Source: AC-32 sp963716865
GTDB taxonomy: Bacteria > Actinomycetota > Thermoleophilia > Gaiellales > Gaiellaceae
DNA length: 64,000 nt
NCBI GenBank assembly: GCA_963716865.1
Contig: CAVQUF010000004.1
Span: 806,001-870,000 of the forward strand
Reading direction: 5' to 3'
Below are positions 24,025-32,722 of the stretch, piece after piece (within the stretch, counting starts at the first letter, position 1; each line of letters begins with the position of its first letter). The notes beneath the pieces were generated by a model. It saw only the letters and a list, made by a program, of their open reading frames with translations. It had not been told where the DNA came from and ran no database searches. The translations under genes were made by a program, and so were the position numbers.

Positions 24025-25704
24025 ATGGGGCTGCGGACAATCGGCGGTGGTTCGGGCGGCGGCTTCCGCCTAGACGGGCCCTGGACGGTCCGACCGGGCG
24101 TCAGGCACAGCCTCCTGGCGCTGCTCGTGCTCGCACTTGCGGCCCCGCTCACGGCCACGGCCGGCGGCGGGTCCCACGCCTCGCACCCGAGCTACCTCGC
24201 GCCCTCGCTCGGACGCGCGGCCGACCGCACGCCGGACGCCTCGGTCGCCGTGATCGTGCGCAGCGACGGCGGTTCCGGGGACGCGCAGAGCGCGCTCGAC
24301 CGCTACGGGGACACGAGCGTCCGGCTGGACGTCGTCGGCGGGGTGGCAGGCAGTCTCCGCGCGGCGGATCTCCCGAGGCTCGCGGCGCAGCCCGGCCTCG
24401 TGATCACCCCGGACACCTCGGTCGTGCTCGACAGGACGACATTCAAGGACTCGGGCAGCGGCTCGGGCGAGCTCTGGCCGCGGGCGGTCGGCGTCAATCG
24501 ACTCTGGCCGCCCACGAGCTCGACCCTCGGCCCCACTCCGACGATCGCCTTCGTGGACTCGGGGATCGACTCGGGCCGGAGCGACTTCGGGGACCGCGTC
24601 CTCGCCGCGGTCGACCTGACCTCGCTGCCGCACAACTCCAGGGGAGACGGCTACGGACACGGGACGATGGTCGCCGGCCTGGCCGCGGGCTCGGCGCCCA
24701 GGTACTCCGGCGCGGCGCCGTCGGCGGGGATCGTCGCCCTCGACGTGATGGACGACCAGGGGATGGCCAGGACGAGCGACGTGATCCGGGCGGCGGGGTG
24801 GATCCTGCGCAACAAGGACCGATACGACATCCGCGTCGCCAACCTCTCGCTCCACTCCTCGACGATCTCCAGCTTCCGCTGGGACCCGCTCGACAAGGCC
24901 GTCGAGAAGCTCTGGTTCGCCGGCGTGGTCGTCGTGACCTCGGCCGGAAACGACGGAAGGAGTTCGCATCGCCCGGTGCGGATGGGCTACGCGCCCGCCA
25001 ACGACCCGTTCGTGATCACGGTCGGAGCGCTCGACCTGCACGGCTCCGCGAGCCCCGACCGGGCCGACGTGCCGAGCTGGTCGTCCTGGGGCTACACGTA
25101 CGACGGCTTCGCCAAGCCCGAGCTGGTCGCGCCCGGCCGCGAGATCACCGGGCCGGTCCCGAGCGGCTCGACGCTCGCCCGGAGGGGACGCGTGACGAGG
25201 ACCTCGAGCGGCACGTACGCGACCCTCTCGGGCACCTCGCTCGCGTCGCCGATCGTGGCGGGGATCGCAGCCGACCTGCTGGCCCTGAACCCCAGGCTGT
25301 CGCCGGACTGCGTCAAGGGCGCCCTGATGCTCGGCGCGCGGGATCTCCGGAGGGTGCGCTCGCTCGCCGCCGGGGTCGGAGAGGTCTACGCCCCCGACGC
25401 CGCGGATGCTCGGAAGCCGCCGAACCCGAACCTCGCGCTCGACTCGTTCCTGGTCGCCGACCCCTCAGGGCCAGGCCTCGTCTTCGACGACGGGGCCTGG
25501 CTCGAGGCGGTACAGGCCTCGCCGGTGTGGGACGCGGTCTCGTGGTCGGACGGCTGGGCGGGCGCCGCGTGGTCGCTCGTCTCCTGGTCCGACGTCTCGT
25601 GGTCGGACGTCTCCTGGAGCGACGTCTCCTGGTCCGACGTCTCGTGGTCGGACGTCTCCTGGAGCGACCTCCTGGCCGACGACGACTACGGCGACGGCGA
25701 CTAA
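24025..25704 (+). CDS. Secreted S8 (subtilisin) serine peptidase with SWSDV repeat tail
   Basis: 559 aa. Signal segment SLLALLVLALAAPLTATAGG (about residues 29-49), prodomain-like region, and the triad Asp178 (AFVDSGID), His212 (YGHGTMVAG) and Ser405 (LSGTSLASP). The C-terminus carries repeated SWSDV units (25585-25674, two copies of a 45 bp block) and an acidic end DDDYGDGD. The tail may bind the wall or another surface partner. ATG 24025 has AAGGGG upstream; ATG 24010 is an alternative. Confidence 0.9.
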   Translation: MGLRTIGGGSGGGFRLDGPWTVRPGVRHSLLALLVLALAAPLTATAGGGSHASHPSYLAPSLGRAADRTPDASVAVIVRSDGGSGDAQSALDRYGDTSVRLDVVGGVAGSLRAADLPRLAAQPGLVITPDTSVVLDRTTFKDSGSGSGELWPRAVGVNRLWPPTSSTLGPTPTIAFVDSGIDSGRSDFGDRVLAAVDLTSLPHNSRGDGYGHGTMVAGLAAGSAPRYSGAAPSAGIVALDVMDDQGMARTSDVIRAAGWILRNKDRYDIRVANLSLHSSTISSFRWDPLDKAVEKLWFAGVVVVTSAGNDGRSSHRPVRMGYAPANDPFVITVGALDLHGSASPDRADVPSWSSWGYTYDGFAKPELVAPGREITGPVPSGSTLARRGRVTRTSSGTYATLSGTSLASPIVAGIAADLLALNPRLSPDCVKGALMLGARDLRRVRSLAAGVGEVYAPDAADARKPPNPNLALDSFLVADPSGPGLVFDDGAWLEAVQASPVWDAVSWSDGWAGAAWSLVSWSDVSWSDVSWSDVSWSDVSWSDVSWSDLLADDDYGDGD

Positions 25705-25775
25705 GGCGTCGCTTGCGATGCCGTCATCAGGACGTGCGGGCTCTGCCCGTGCGTCCGTCTGAAATGACCGGTCGA
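25705..25775 (+). repeat. Double-hairpin dispersed element, copy 2
   Basis: Begins at the base after the subtilase TAA. Nearly identical to copy 1: stem GGCGTCG-CTTG-CGATGCC, then ACGTGCGGGC-TCT-GCCCGTGCGT and CCGTCTGAAATGACCGG. It may serve as the 3' end of the transcript. Confidence 0.75.
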
Positions 25776-25802
25776 ACCGCTCTGCATGGATAGAAAGCGC
25801 AC

Positions 25803-26834
25803 CTAGCTCAGGCGCTTGAGCAGCCCGAGCGCCCGCTGGTCCCACGGGACGCGGTGGGTGAGGCCGGCCTTGCCCAGGTGCTCCCGGTTCTCCACGTACC
25901 AGTCGTAGGTCTCGCAGAGGGCCTGGACGTTCGAGAGCCGCGGCTCGAAGCCGAGCTCGCGCCGAGCCTTCGAGACGTCGACGTAGGAGTCGCGGTGCGC
26001 CGTGCGGTAGTGCCACTCCGCGAGCGGCGAGAGCCGGGCGAGCTCGAGCGCGCGGAGCGAGAGCTCGGCCGGGCGGGCGGGAACGGGCCGGAGCCGGCTG
26101 CTCGACCCCGCGTGGCCGATCAGGCCCTCCAGGTCGGCCCGCACGGTGCCGAACTCGGCCGCGCCGATGTTGAACGTCTCCCCCGCGGCGTCGGCTGACG
26201 CTGCGCTCACGGTCGCCTCGACGAGGTCCTCGACCGCGAGCAGCTGGTAGCGGTTCGAGCCGTCGCCGAGGATCGGGATCCGGCGGCCCTCCCGGATCCA
26301 GTCGAACAGGATCTCGAAGACGCCCAGCCGCTCCGGGCCGATGAACGTCTTCGGGCGGAGGACGACCACCTCCAGCCCGCGCCGGCCGACACGGTGGGCC
26401 ACGCGCTCGGCCTCGATCTTCGACTCGCCGTAGTGCCCGACGCCGACGAGCGGAGCGTCCTCCCGGAGCGGATGGTGCTTCGGGATCCCGTAGACGGCCG
26501 TGGACGAGACGAGGATCGCGCGCCGCACCCCTGCCTCGAGCGCGGCCGTGAGCGTCACCGCCGCTCCGTCGACGTTGACCGAGCGGATCGCCTCGCGCGA
26601 GGCCTGGATCGGCAGCGCCGCCGCCGCGTGGACGAGTACGTCGGCGCCGTCGACGAGCCTGGCCGCGGCGGCCTGGTCCCGAACGTCGCCGCGCAGCTCT
26701 TCGACTTCGCGCTCGAGCTCGTCGTCGTCGAGCGGCGCGAGGTCGAGCGTCCGCACGTCGTCTCCCCCGGCGAGCAGCCGCCGCGCAAGGTGCAGGCCGA
26801 GGAAGCCCGCGCCGCCCGAGATCGCCCATCGCAT
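25803..26834 (-). CDS. NAD-dependent epimerase/dehydratase (extended SDR)
   Basis: 343 aa. GGAGFLGLHLARRL cofactor loop, LDLAPLDDDELE, STAVYGIP (catalytic Ser/Thr), and YGESKIEAE (YxxxK). C-terminal substrate domain present, so full length. Likely acts on a nucleotide sugar or sterol-like alcohol; the exact substrate cannot be read. It lies 9 bp before the stop of the copper-type operon on the same strand and may be its last gene. Confidence 0.88.
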   Translation of the reverse strand: MRWAISGGAGFLGLHLARRLLAGGDDVRTLDLAPLDDDELEREVEELRGDVRDQAAAARLVDGADVLVHAAAALPIQASREAIRSVNVDGAAVTLTAALEAGVRRAILVSSTAVYGIPKHHPLREDAPLVGVGHYGESKIEAERVAHRVGRRGLEVVVLRPKTFIGPERLGVFEILFDWIREGRRIPILGDGSNRYQLLAVEDLVEATVSAASADAAGETFNIGAAEFGTVRADLEGLIGHAGSSSRLRPVPARPAELSLRALELARLSPLAEWHYRTAHRDSYVDVSKARRELGFEPRLSNVQALCETYDWYVENREHLGKAGLTHRVPWDQRALGLLKRLS

Positions 26835-26843
26835 GCGCCGAGG

Positions 26844-28169
26844 CTAGCGTTGCGGGGCCGGGGCGCGCTGCGCGACCGGCGCCGTCGGCACGGGCTGGGG
26901 CGGCGGCTTCGACTCGACGAGTACGGCCGCCACGAGCAGGATCGCGATCCCGACCGCGCTCTCGCCGATCAGGCTCCGCGGCAGCAACGCGAACGGCTCC
27001 GCCCCGCGCTCGAGGGCAGGCCGGACGACGAAGTGGTGCCCCGCGCCCCAGAGCAGCGCGAGCGACACGAGCCCGAGCTTGACCAGCAGCACCTGCCCGT
27101 AGCTCTCGCTCCAGAGGTCGGCGAGGCGCGGCAGCCGGATCACGCTCAGGTAGATCCCCGCCGAGAGCAGGATCATGATCAGCACCGTCGCGAGCTTCGA
27201 GAAGCGCAGGAACGCGCTCCTGCGCAGGTCCGGCGCGAGCGGCCACACCACGAACGCGAGCTGGATGAGCCCGCCCACCCAGAGCGAGGCCGCCGCGAGA
27301 TGCGCCCAGTCGGCGAGCTCCGAGAGCCAGGACGAGCCGGGGTCGACGGCCGAGTGGCCCGAGAGCGAGAGCCCGGAGGCGAAGCCGAGCGAGAGCAAGA
27401 ACGCCGCCCAGAGGAGCGCCCGCCGGTCGGTCAGCCAGGCGAGGAACAGCAGCGCGGTCACGAGCGCGAACCCGAGCGTCATCGCCACGAACGCGGTCCC
27501 GAAGCGCGTTCCGCCCGCGAGCGGGGCGAGATCGCCGTAGAGGAAGTCGACGAACGGAAGCTGGAGGGCGTCCTCGGCCCGGAGCAGGAACGCGAGCACC
27601 CCGACCTCGATCGCGGCGATCGCGCCGACGCCGGCGAACTGGTAGAAGCGCCGCTCGGCCCGTGCCGGCAGCGGCCCGCGCACGATCAGCAGCCGGAACC
27701 CCAGCGCGCCGATGACGAGGGCGAGCGAGAGGAAGTACAGCCAGCGGACGATGTGCTCGCGCGTCGTCGGGCCCGAGGCGCCGAAGGCCTGGGTGGCCGG
27801 CGGCGCCCGATGCCGCACGCCGAACGTGAAGACGCCCGCGACGACGTGGCTGTCGGCCGAGACGACGCGCCAGCGGACCGTGTACCCGCCTCGCGGCAGC
27901 CGCTGCACCGGCACCGTCACGACCCGGCTGTCCTTGCCCGGCCGCGCCTGTCCGGAGACGACACGGCCCTTCGCCGTGTAGACCGTGATCGCGTTCGGCA
28001 GCGCCTCGACGCTCTGGTCGAATCGGAGCAGGACGATCGTCGGTGAGCGGGCGAGGCGCTGGGTGAATGCGGGCTGCGTCTTCGTGAGCGTCGCGTGCGC
28101 GGACGCAACCGCCGGGATCACGAGCGCAACCCCGAGCAAGTAACAGACTGTTACTTGGAGGCGTCTCAC
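26844..28169 (-). CDS. CopC/CopD fusion, copper resistance-type membrane protein
   Basis: 441 aa. A signal peptide (MRRLQVTVCYLLGVALV..., cleavage near ASA-HA) is followed by a CopC-like beta domain starting HATLTKTQPA with mature N-terminal His, FDQSVEALPNAITVY, and WRVVSADSHVVAGVFTFGV. Then about eight membrane helices of a CopD domain (LSGHSAVDPGSSW, DWAHLAAASLWVGGL). YcnJ-like copper uptake or handling is expected. GTG 28169 overlaps the upstream TGA (GTGA). Codons 5-11 are encoded inside palindrome copy B. Confidence 0.85.
   Translation of the reverse strand: MRRLQVTVCYLLGVALVIPAVASAHATLTKTQPAFTQRLARSPTIVLLRFDQSVEALPNAITVYTAKGRVVSGQARPGKDSRVVTVPVQRLPRGGYTVRWRVVSADSHVVAGVFTFGVRHRAPPATQAFGASGPTTREHIVRWLYFLSLALVIGALGFRLLIVRGPLPARAERRFYQFAGVGAIAAIEVGVLAFLLRAEDALQLPFVDFLYGDLAPLAGGTRFGTAFVAMTLGFALVTALLFLAWLTDRRALLWAAFLLSLGFASGLSLSGHSAVDPGSSWLSELADWAHLAAASLWVGGLIQLAFVVWPLAPDLRRSAFLRFSKLATVLIMILLSAGIYLSVIRLPRLADLWSESYGQVLLVKLGLVSLALLWGAGHHFVVRPALERGAEPFALLPRSLIGESAVGIAILLVAAVLVESKPPPQPVPTAPVAQRAPAPQR
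28137..28157. repeat. Palindrome family copy B, inside the CopC/CopD signal peptide
   Basis: CAAGTAACAG-A-CTGTTACTTG, perfect 10 bp arms. It starts 9 bp behind the stop of the upstream gene and is translated as part of the signal peptide of the next. Confidence 0.75.
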
Positions 28170-28750
28170 CGGTGCTGCTGCCCCGCCAGGGGAGAGAGGT
28201 GGCCGAACACGGGCGCCACGTCCCGGTCGCAGTAGAGGAGAACGGCGACGACGACGATCGTGAGCGCGAACCCGGAGCGCCAGACCCTCGCGTGCGGCCG
28301 GAGAACCGAGACGAGCGGGAAGATCGCGGCCACGATCAGCAGCCAGCCCAGCGCATGGTGGAGGAACGCCGAGCGCTCGAAGAACCAGCTGTTCTGCTCG
28401 TGGACCAGGAGCGCCGCGCCGGAGACGAACAGCGCCAGCGGCATCGTCAGACGCCAGTAGGGACTGTGCAGCTTGCCGCGGATGAGGCCGAGCTCGGCAC
28501 CGCCCGCCAGCATCAGCACCTGCGCCCACGAGCCGTGGGCGACCATGTGGATCATCGAGTTCGTGAAGAAGACCATCACCGGCCACATCAGCACGCCCAT
28601 CGCGAAGATCAGGCTCGGCCAGAGGTAGGCCCGCCAGGCGCGGCGGCGCCAGACCTCCCGGCCGACGATCGCCTCCGCGAGCAGGCAGAGCCCGAGCAGG
28701 AGGAAGCCCGTCGCGAACATCCAGTGGACGTGCTCGGCCGGAGGCAGCAT
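28166..28750 (-). CDS. His/Met-rich polytopic membrane protein of the copper-type operon
   Basis: 194 aa with about six hydrophobic helices. His and Met residues sit in or next to the helices (EHVHWMFATGF, NSMIHMVAHGSWAQVLML, HHALGWLL), as expected for a metal- or heme-handling membrane protein, but no named family is recognised. TGATG overlap with the gene before and GTGA overlap with CopC/CopD after, so it is tightly co-translated. Confidence 0.7.
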   Translation of the reverse strand: MLPPAEHVHWMFATGFLLLGLCLLAEAIVGREVWRRRAWRAYLWPSLIFAMGVLMWPVMVFFTNSMIHMVAHGSWAQVLMLAGGAELGLIRGKLHSPYWRLTMPLALFVSGAALLVHEQNSWFFERSAFLHHALGWLLIVAAIFPLVSVLRPHARVWRSGFALTIVVVAVLLYCDRDVAPVFGHLSPLAGQQHR

Positions 28751-29028
28751 CAGCTCTCTTCCTCGTGTGCCTCGAGGTCCTCGACCACGCCCGGCGCGAC
28801 GAACAGCGCGAAGACGATTCCGGCCAGGACGACCAGGATCGGGGGCTCGACCGCGAGCCACCAGAAGCCCTGCCCGCTCGGGTGCAGCAGCGTGACCCGG
28901 TCGGGCTGGACGAAGGCCCAGACGACCCCGGCGAGCATCGCCGCAGGGCCGAGGCCGGTTATTGCCCATGCACGCGCGGACCGGCGTCCACGGACGACCG
29001 CGCGCTCGCTCAGAAGTTGTGTGCTCAT
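28750..29028 (-). CDS. Small two-helix membrane protein
   Basis: 92 aa, two predicted membrane helices (AWAITGLGPAAMLAGVVWAF and ILVVLAGIVFALFVAPGVV) and an acidic C-terminus. ATG 29028 has GGAGG 5 nt upstream. The stop overlaps the start of the His/Met-rich gene by one base. No family recognised; operon context suggests copper or respiratory function. Confidence 0.65.
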   Translation of the reverse strand: MSTQLLSERAVVRGRRSARAWAITGLGPAAMLAGVVWAFVQPDRVTLLHPSGQGFWWLAVEPPILVVLAGIVFALFVAPGVVEDLEAHEEES

Positions 29029-29088
29029 CTCCACCTCCGCATGCTTGGTGCCGACACCGAGCCCGCGGGCGTCTAGGTGTACCGCGGG

Positions 29089-29754
29089 CTAGGCGGCGAG
29101 CGGAGGCGGCCGGCTCTCGAACGCGAGGCCGAAGAGCTTCCGCGGCGTGAGGGCCACCCGCTCGCTCCCGTAAGCGTGCGGGGGCGGCGCGGCGTCGGGC
29201 CGGCTGGCGCGGGCGCAGGTGTCCTGCGCGTAGCGCTCGTATTCGTTCAGCCACCGTGAGACGGCGCTCCACGCCACCGCGACGAGCACGGAGAGCACCG
29301 CGAACACGGGAAGCGCGGAGGTGTGCAGCCAGGGCGCCAGGAGCGGCCAGCGGCCGACCGCCGCGCGCTCCGCATCGCGCTGGACGAGGTAGAGGGCCGA
29401 GGTGACGACGAACGCCGCGAGCCAGAGTCGCGGTGACAGCTCCAACCGCATCCTCGGCAGAGGCCGCGGCCGCTTCCCGCGCGCGGCGAGCAGGCGCCGT
29501 CCTCCCTTCGCTGCCGTCCGCGCGCGCACGAAGCGCCACGCGAGCCGGGCCAGGAGGAGCGCGACCCCCAGCTTCACCGCGGCGAGCAGGAACGGGTAGT
29601 AGTCGGCGCCCGCGTAGCTCGGAGTGGCGACGTGGCTACCGACGTTCAGACGGTGGGTGAGGCTGCGGCCGGCGAGCTCGGCGATGAGGGCGAGCAGGCC
29701 GAAGGCGAGAGCTGAAGAGATGCGCTGGTGCCGCCGGACACGCTGCACTCCCAC
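29089..29754 (-). CDS. Membrane protein, first gene of the copper-type operon
   Basis: 221 aa. Helices at residues about 12-30, 55-75, 107-125 and 145-165; basic loop (RTAAKGGRRLLAARGKRPRP); C-terminal soluble tail with several Pro. Not recognised. GTG 29754 (or GTG 29748). Palindrome copy C lies 51-65 bp upstream. It is separated by 60 bp from the next gene of the operon. Confidence 0.65.
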   Translation of the reverse strand: MGVQRVRRHQRISSALAFGLLALIAELAGRSLTHRLNVGSHVATPSYAGADYYPFLLAAVKLGVALLLARLAWRFVRARTAAKGGRRLLAARGKRPRPLPRMRLELSPRLWLAAFVVTSALYLVQRDAERAAVGRWPLLAPWLHTSALPVFAVLSVLVAVAWSAVSRWLNEYERYAQDTCARASRPDAAPPPHAYGSERVALTPRKLFGLAFESRPPPLAA

Positions 29755-29804
29755 AGTCTGCCGAACGCGACCCGTTCAGTTCAAACCGGAACCGCGCGAT
29801 CCAA

Positions 29805-29819
29805 GTAACAGTCTGTTAC
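29805..29819. repeat. Palindrome family copy C
   Basis: GTAACAG-T-CTGTTAC, 7 bp arms, 23 bp after the yjbQ stop and about 50 bp before the copper-type operon start. Confidence 0.7.
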
Positions 29820-29842
29820 AAAGTCGGCTCTAGCCCGCTCGG

Positions 29843-30229
29843 CTAGCCGAGAAGCGTGAGCTCCCAGCGGGGCTGGGAGGGCCGCTCGAAGCCGAGCAGC
29901 AGGATGCGCTGCCACTGGCCAAGGCGGAGCTCGCCGTCCGCGAACGGGATCTGCTCGGTGCGCGGACCGAGCAGGAGGCAGAGCAGGCGCTCCCGCTCGC
30001 GCTCGTCCTGGGGCACGAGCCGGGTGAGCAGCTCCTCCAGGTCGGTGAAGAACCCGCTCTCGCGCTCCTGCACGCGCACCAGCGCGACATCGTCGAGCGG
30101 CGAGACGTAGGCGATCCCGCTCTCGTGGCCGGACACCCGCAGCTCCCGCTTGACGTCGTTCGTGATGTCGAGCACGGTCAGCGACGGCAGCGCCGACGCG
30201 ATCGAGTAGGGGACCTCCACGCTGGTCAT
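29843..30229 (-). CDS. yjbQ: YjbQ / UPF0047 family protein
   Basis: 128 aa. DITNDVKRELRVSGHESGIAYV, a Glu/Asp-rich centre, and the terminal GQWQRILLLGFERPSQPRW typical of YjbQ (annotated as secondary thiamine-phosphate synthase; the usual conserved HTTA region is weak here, reading SPLDDVALV). Last gene of the hopanoid operon; ATG 30229 overlaps the ispH stop (ATGA). A link to hopanoids is only positional. Confidence 0.8.
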   Translation of the reverse strand: MTSVEVPYSIASALPSLTVLDITNDVKRELRVSGHESGIAYVSPLDDVALVRVQERESGFFTDLEELLTRLVPQDERERERLLCLLLGPRTEQIPFADGELRLGQWQRILLLGFERPSQPRWELTLLG

Positions 30230-31155
30230 CTAACGGCCACCTCGCGCGGCAGGCGGAAGTGGACGTCCTCACGGGCCACCTCGATCTCCTCGAGCTCGTC
30301 GTAGCCGAGGGCGGCGAGGCTGCGCAGGACGAGCGCGACCAGCTCCTCCGGGGTCGATGCTCCGGCCGTGAGGCCGACCGCCTCGTGCCCGGTCAGAAGG
30401 TCGGGGTCGAGGCCGCTCTCGCCGTCGATCAGCAGCGCCTTCGCCCCTGACCTCTCGGCGACCTCGACGAGCCGCTTCGCGTTCGAGCTCGTGTCCGATC
30501 CGATCACGAGGATCAGCGAGGCGCCGTGGCCGGCCATCGCCTTGACCGCGTCCTGCCGGTTCTGGGTCGCGTAGCAGATGTCGTCGGCGGCCGGCCGGCG
30601 GAGATCGCCGAAGCGCTCGGCGAGCGCGTCGACCGTCTCGGCGACGTCGTCGAGCGAGAGCGTGGTCTGCGTGATCACCGCGACCGGCTTGCCGTTGGTG
30701 TCGAGCTTGGCGGCGTCCTCGGGCGACTCGATCACGACCGTCGACTCCGGTCGCTCGCCGCGGGTGCCGATCACCTCGACGTGGTCGATGTGGCCGACGA
30801 GCGCGACGAGGTGCCCGCTGTCGGCGTAGCGCCGCGCCTCCGCGTGCACCTTCGAGACGAGCGGGCAGACGGCGTCCACGACGACCAGGCCGCGCCGCTC
30901 GCAGTTTTCCCGCACCGAGGGCGCGACGCCGTGGGCCGAGAGGACGCAGATCGCCCCCTTCGGCACGTCGTCCTCGGAGTCCACGAAGACGGCGCCGAGG
31001 CGCTCGAGCCGCTTCACGACGTGGTCGTTGTGGACGATCTGGTGCCGCACGAAGACGGGCGGGCCGTGCTGCTCGAGCAGGCGCTCGACGATCTCGATCG
31101 CACGGTCGACGCCCGCGCAGAACGAGCGCGGGGCTGCGAGGAGGACGCGCTTCAC
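30226..31155 (-). CDS. ispH: 4-hydroxy-3-methylbut-2-enyl diphosphate reductase
   Basis: Last MEP-pathway step to IPP and DMAPP; [4Fe-4S] enzyme. Three cluster cysteines are in APRSFCAGVDRAI, VVDAVCPLVSKVH and ADDICYATQNRQ, with the HxxH-type substrate residues in RHQIVHND and GHIDHVEV and the conserved Glu/Thr region ITQTTLSLDD. GTG 31155 is chosen because it overlaps the hpnG TGA as GTGA, like the other junctions here. Being inside the hopanoid operon couples precursor supply to product. Confidence 0.95.
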   Translation of the reverse strand: MKRVLLAAPRSFCAGVDRAIEIVERLLEQHGPPVFVRHQIVHNDHVVKRLERLGAVFVDSEDDVPKGAICVLSAHGVAPSVRENCERRGLVVVDAVCPLVSKVHAEARRYADSGHLVALVGHIDHVEVIGTRGERPESTVVIESPEDAAKLDTNGKPVAVITQTTLSLDDVAETVDALAERFGDLRRPAADDICYATQNRQDAVKAMAGHGASLILVIGSDTSSNAKRLVEVAERSGAKALLIDGESGLDPDLLTGHEAVGLTAGASTPEELVALVLRSLAALGYDELEEIEVAREDVHFRLPREVAVR

Positions 31156-31736
31156 GCCCACTCCCTGGTCGCGGCTGTCAGCCGGCGGAGCGCGCGCCGC
31201 GCGTCACCGGCCGCCCGCGCGACACCGCGCGGCTCCCGGGCGAACGCACGCGCGAGCCCGGTCCAGTCGTAACCGCCGTCGCTCGTGACGGCGCCGGTGA
31301 TCCCGTTCAGCGGCCTGTCCGGAGTGTCGCTCACGGCGCGCAGCACGCCTCGCAGGCGGCCGGTCCGCGCGAGCGGGCCGCTCTCGAGGTCGGTCGCATC
31401 TGCGCCGGTCAGCTCGTGGAGCCGGCGCCGCTCTTCGGGGCCGTCCACGATCTCCTCGCCCGCCAGGATCGTCGCCGGCCGCGCGCCCGCAACGCCGAGG
31501 GGCTCGCCTTCCCAGAGCACGGACCCGGCGCCGTCCACGACGCGGGTCGCGTCGAGCACCGTCCCGGAGGGCAGGCCGTCCCGCAGCGCGCCGGCGAGGC
31601 CGAAGGAGACGAGCGCGCCTTCGGGGACGCCGTTCGCGGCGCCGAGCCCCACGAGCACGGAGCGCGCCCCGGCACGCCGCGCGGCGCGCAGCTCGGCCGC
31701 CGTCGCGCAGGCAAGCGTTACCCCGTCAGCGTCCAT
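31152..31736 (-). CDS. hpnG: Hopanoid-associated nucleosidase/phosphorylase HpnG
   Basis: 194 aa, MTAN/nucleoside-phosphorylase fold, shorter than most: LACATAAELRAARRAGARSVLVGLG, SFGLAGALRDGLPSG, DLESGPLARTGRLRGVLRAVSDTPD (substrate Glu and Asp). Removes adenine from adenosylhopane to give ribosylhopane (family knowledge). ATG 31736 lies 19 bp inside hpnH. Assignment rests on fold plus location between hpnH and ispH. Confidence 0.85.
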   Translation of the reverse strand: MDADGVTLACATAAELRAARRAGARSVLVGLGAANGVPEGALVSFGLAGALRDGLPSGTVLDATRVVDGAGSVLWEGEPLGVAGARPATILAGEEIVDGPEERRRLHELTGADATDLESGPLARTGRLRGVLRAVSDTPDRPLNGITGAVTSDGGYDWTGLARAFAREPRGVARAAGDARRALRRLTAATREWA

Positions 31737-32722
31737 GCGGCGCTGCGAACGCCTTCCCTCATGCTGCTGGCGGCCTCGAACGCGGCCGACGGCTCGAACC
31801 CGGAGTGGATCCCGCAGTGCTCGCAGCGCGGGTCGTTGCCGGGCCCGTAGTCGTCCCACTCGATCCCCTCCAGCAGCGCGTCGTAGGTCGGGAAGATCCC
31901 GTCCGTGAGCAGGTAGCACGGCCCCTTCCAGCCGTACGGGTTGCGCGTGATCGAGCCCCACGGAGCGCAGGCAAGCTTGCGGTCGCCGGAGAGGAAGTCC
32001 TGGTAGATCGGGCTCGCCAGCCAGCGGTACCCGTTCGTGCGCGCCGCCGCGCGGATCGCGCGGAACTTCTCCTCGTGCTCGTCGCGCGTCATCGTCAGGG
32101 CCGGGTCGATCTGCGAGTACTGGTAGCCGGGCGCGACGAGCATCCCGTCGATGCCGACCTCGTTGGTGAGGTAATCCATCATCTGGATCACATCTTCGAC
32201 TGCCGTCTCCTTGAACACGGTCGTGTTCGTCGTCACGCGGAAGCCGCGCGCGCGGGCGTGGACGATCGCGCCGACCGCGACGTCCCAGAGGCCGGGGTAG
32301 TCGCAGATGTAGTCGTGGATCTCGCGCATCCCGTCGAGGTGCACGACAAACGTGAGGCGCTTGTTCGGCTCGAAGACGTCCAGGAACTGCTCGAGCCGTA
32401 GAGCGTTGGTGCACAGCTCGATGTTCTTGTTCAGGTCTAGGAAGCCGGCCACGACGTCCTCGATCCCCTTGAAGACGAGCGGCTCGCCGCCGCAGATGGA
32501 GACCACGGGGGCCGGGCACTGCGCGCCGGCGTCGATGCACTCCTCGACCGAGAGCCGCGCCTTGTTCGACTCGTACTCGCGAATCTTCCCGCAGCCGATG
32601 CAGGCGATGTTGCACGCGAGCGTCGGCTCGAGCATCAGCACGAGCGGGTAGCGCTTGCCCCCGCGCTGGTTCTTGGCGACGTAGCCGGCGATCTGGACGG
32701 TCGGGGCGAGCGGGAATTTCAT
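31718..32722 (-). CDS. hpnH: Adenosyl-hopene transferase HpnH (radical SAM)
   Basis: 334 aa. Radical SAM cluster motif ACNIACIGCGKIREY, SICGGEPLVF (GGE), and a C-terminal CEHCGIHSGFEPSAAFEA. Adds the 5'-deoxyadenosyl group to diploptene, first step toward C35 hopanoids. ATG 32722 overlaps the shc stop (ATGA). Confidence 0.95.
   Translation of the reverse strand: MKFPLAPTVQIAGYVAKNQRGGKRYPLVLMLEPTLACNIACIGCGKIREYESNKARLSVEECIDAGAQCPAPVVSICGGEPLVFKGIEDVVAGFLDLNKNIELCTNALRLEQFLDVFEPNKRLTFVVHLDGMREIHDYICDYPGLWDVAVGAIVHARARGFRVTTNTTVFKETAVEDVIQMMDYLTNEVGIDGMLVAPGYQYSQIDPALTMTRDEHEEKFRAIRAAARTNGYRWLASPIYQDFLSGDRKLACAPWGSITRNPYGWKGPCYLLTDGIFPTYDALLEGIEWDDYGPGNDPRCEHCGIHSGFEPSAAFEAASSMREGVRSAAWTLTG

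Noticed and set aside
25585..25674. Short regular repeats that could suggest a CRISPR array
   Set aside because: Units are 15/45 bp with no unique spacers and encode SWSDV in frame. No CRISPR array or cas gene is in the window.
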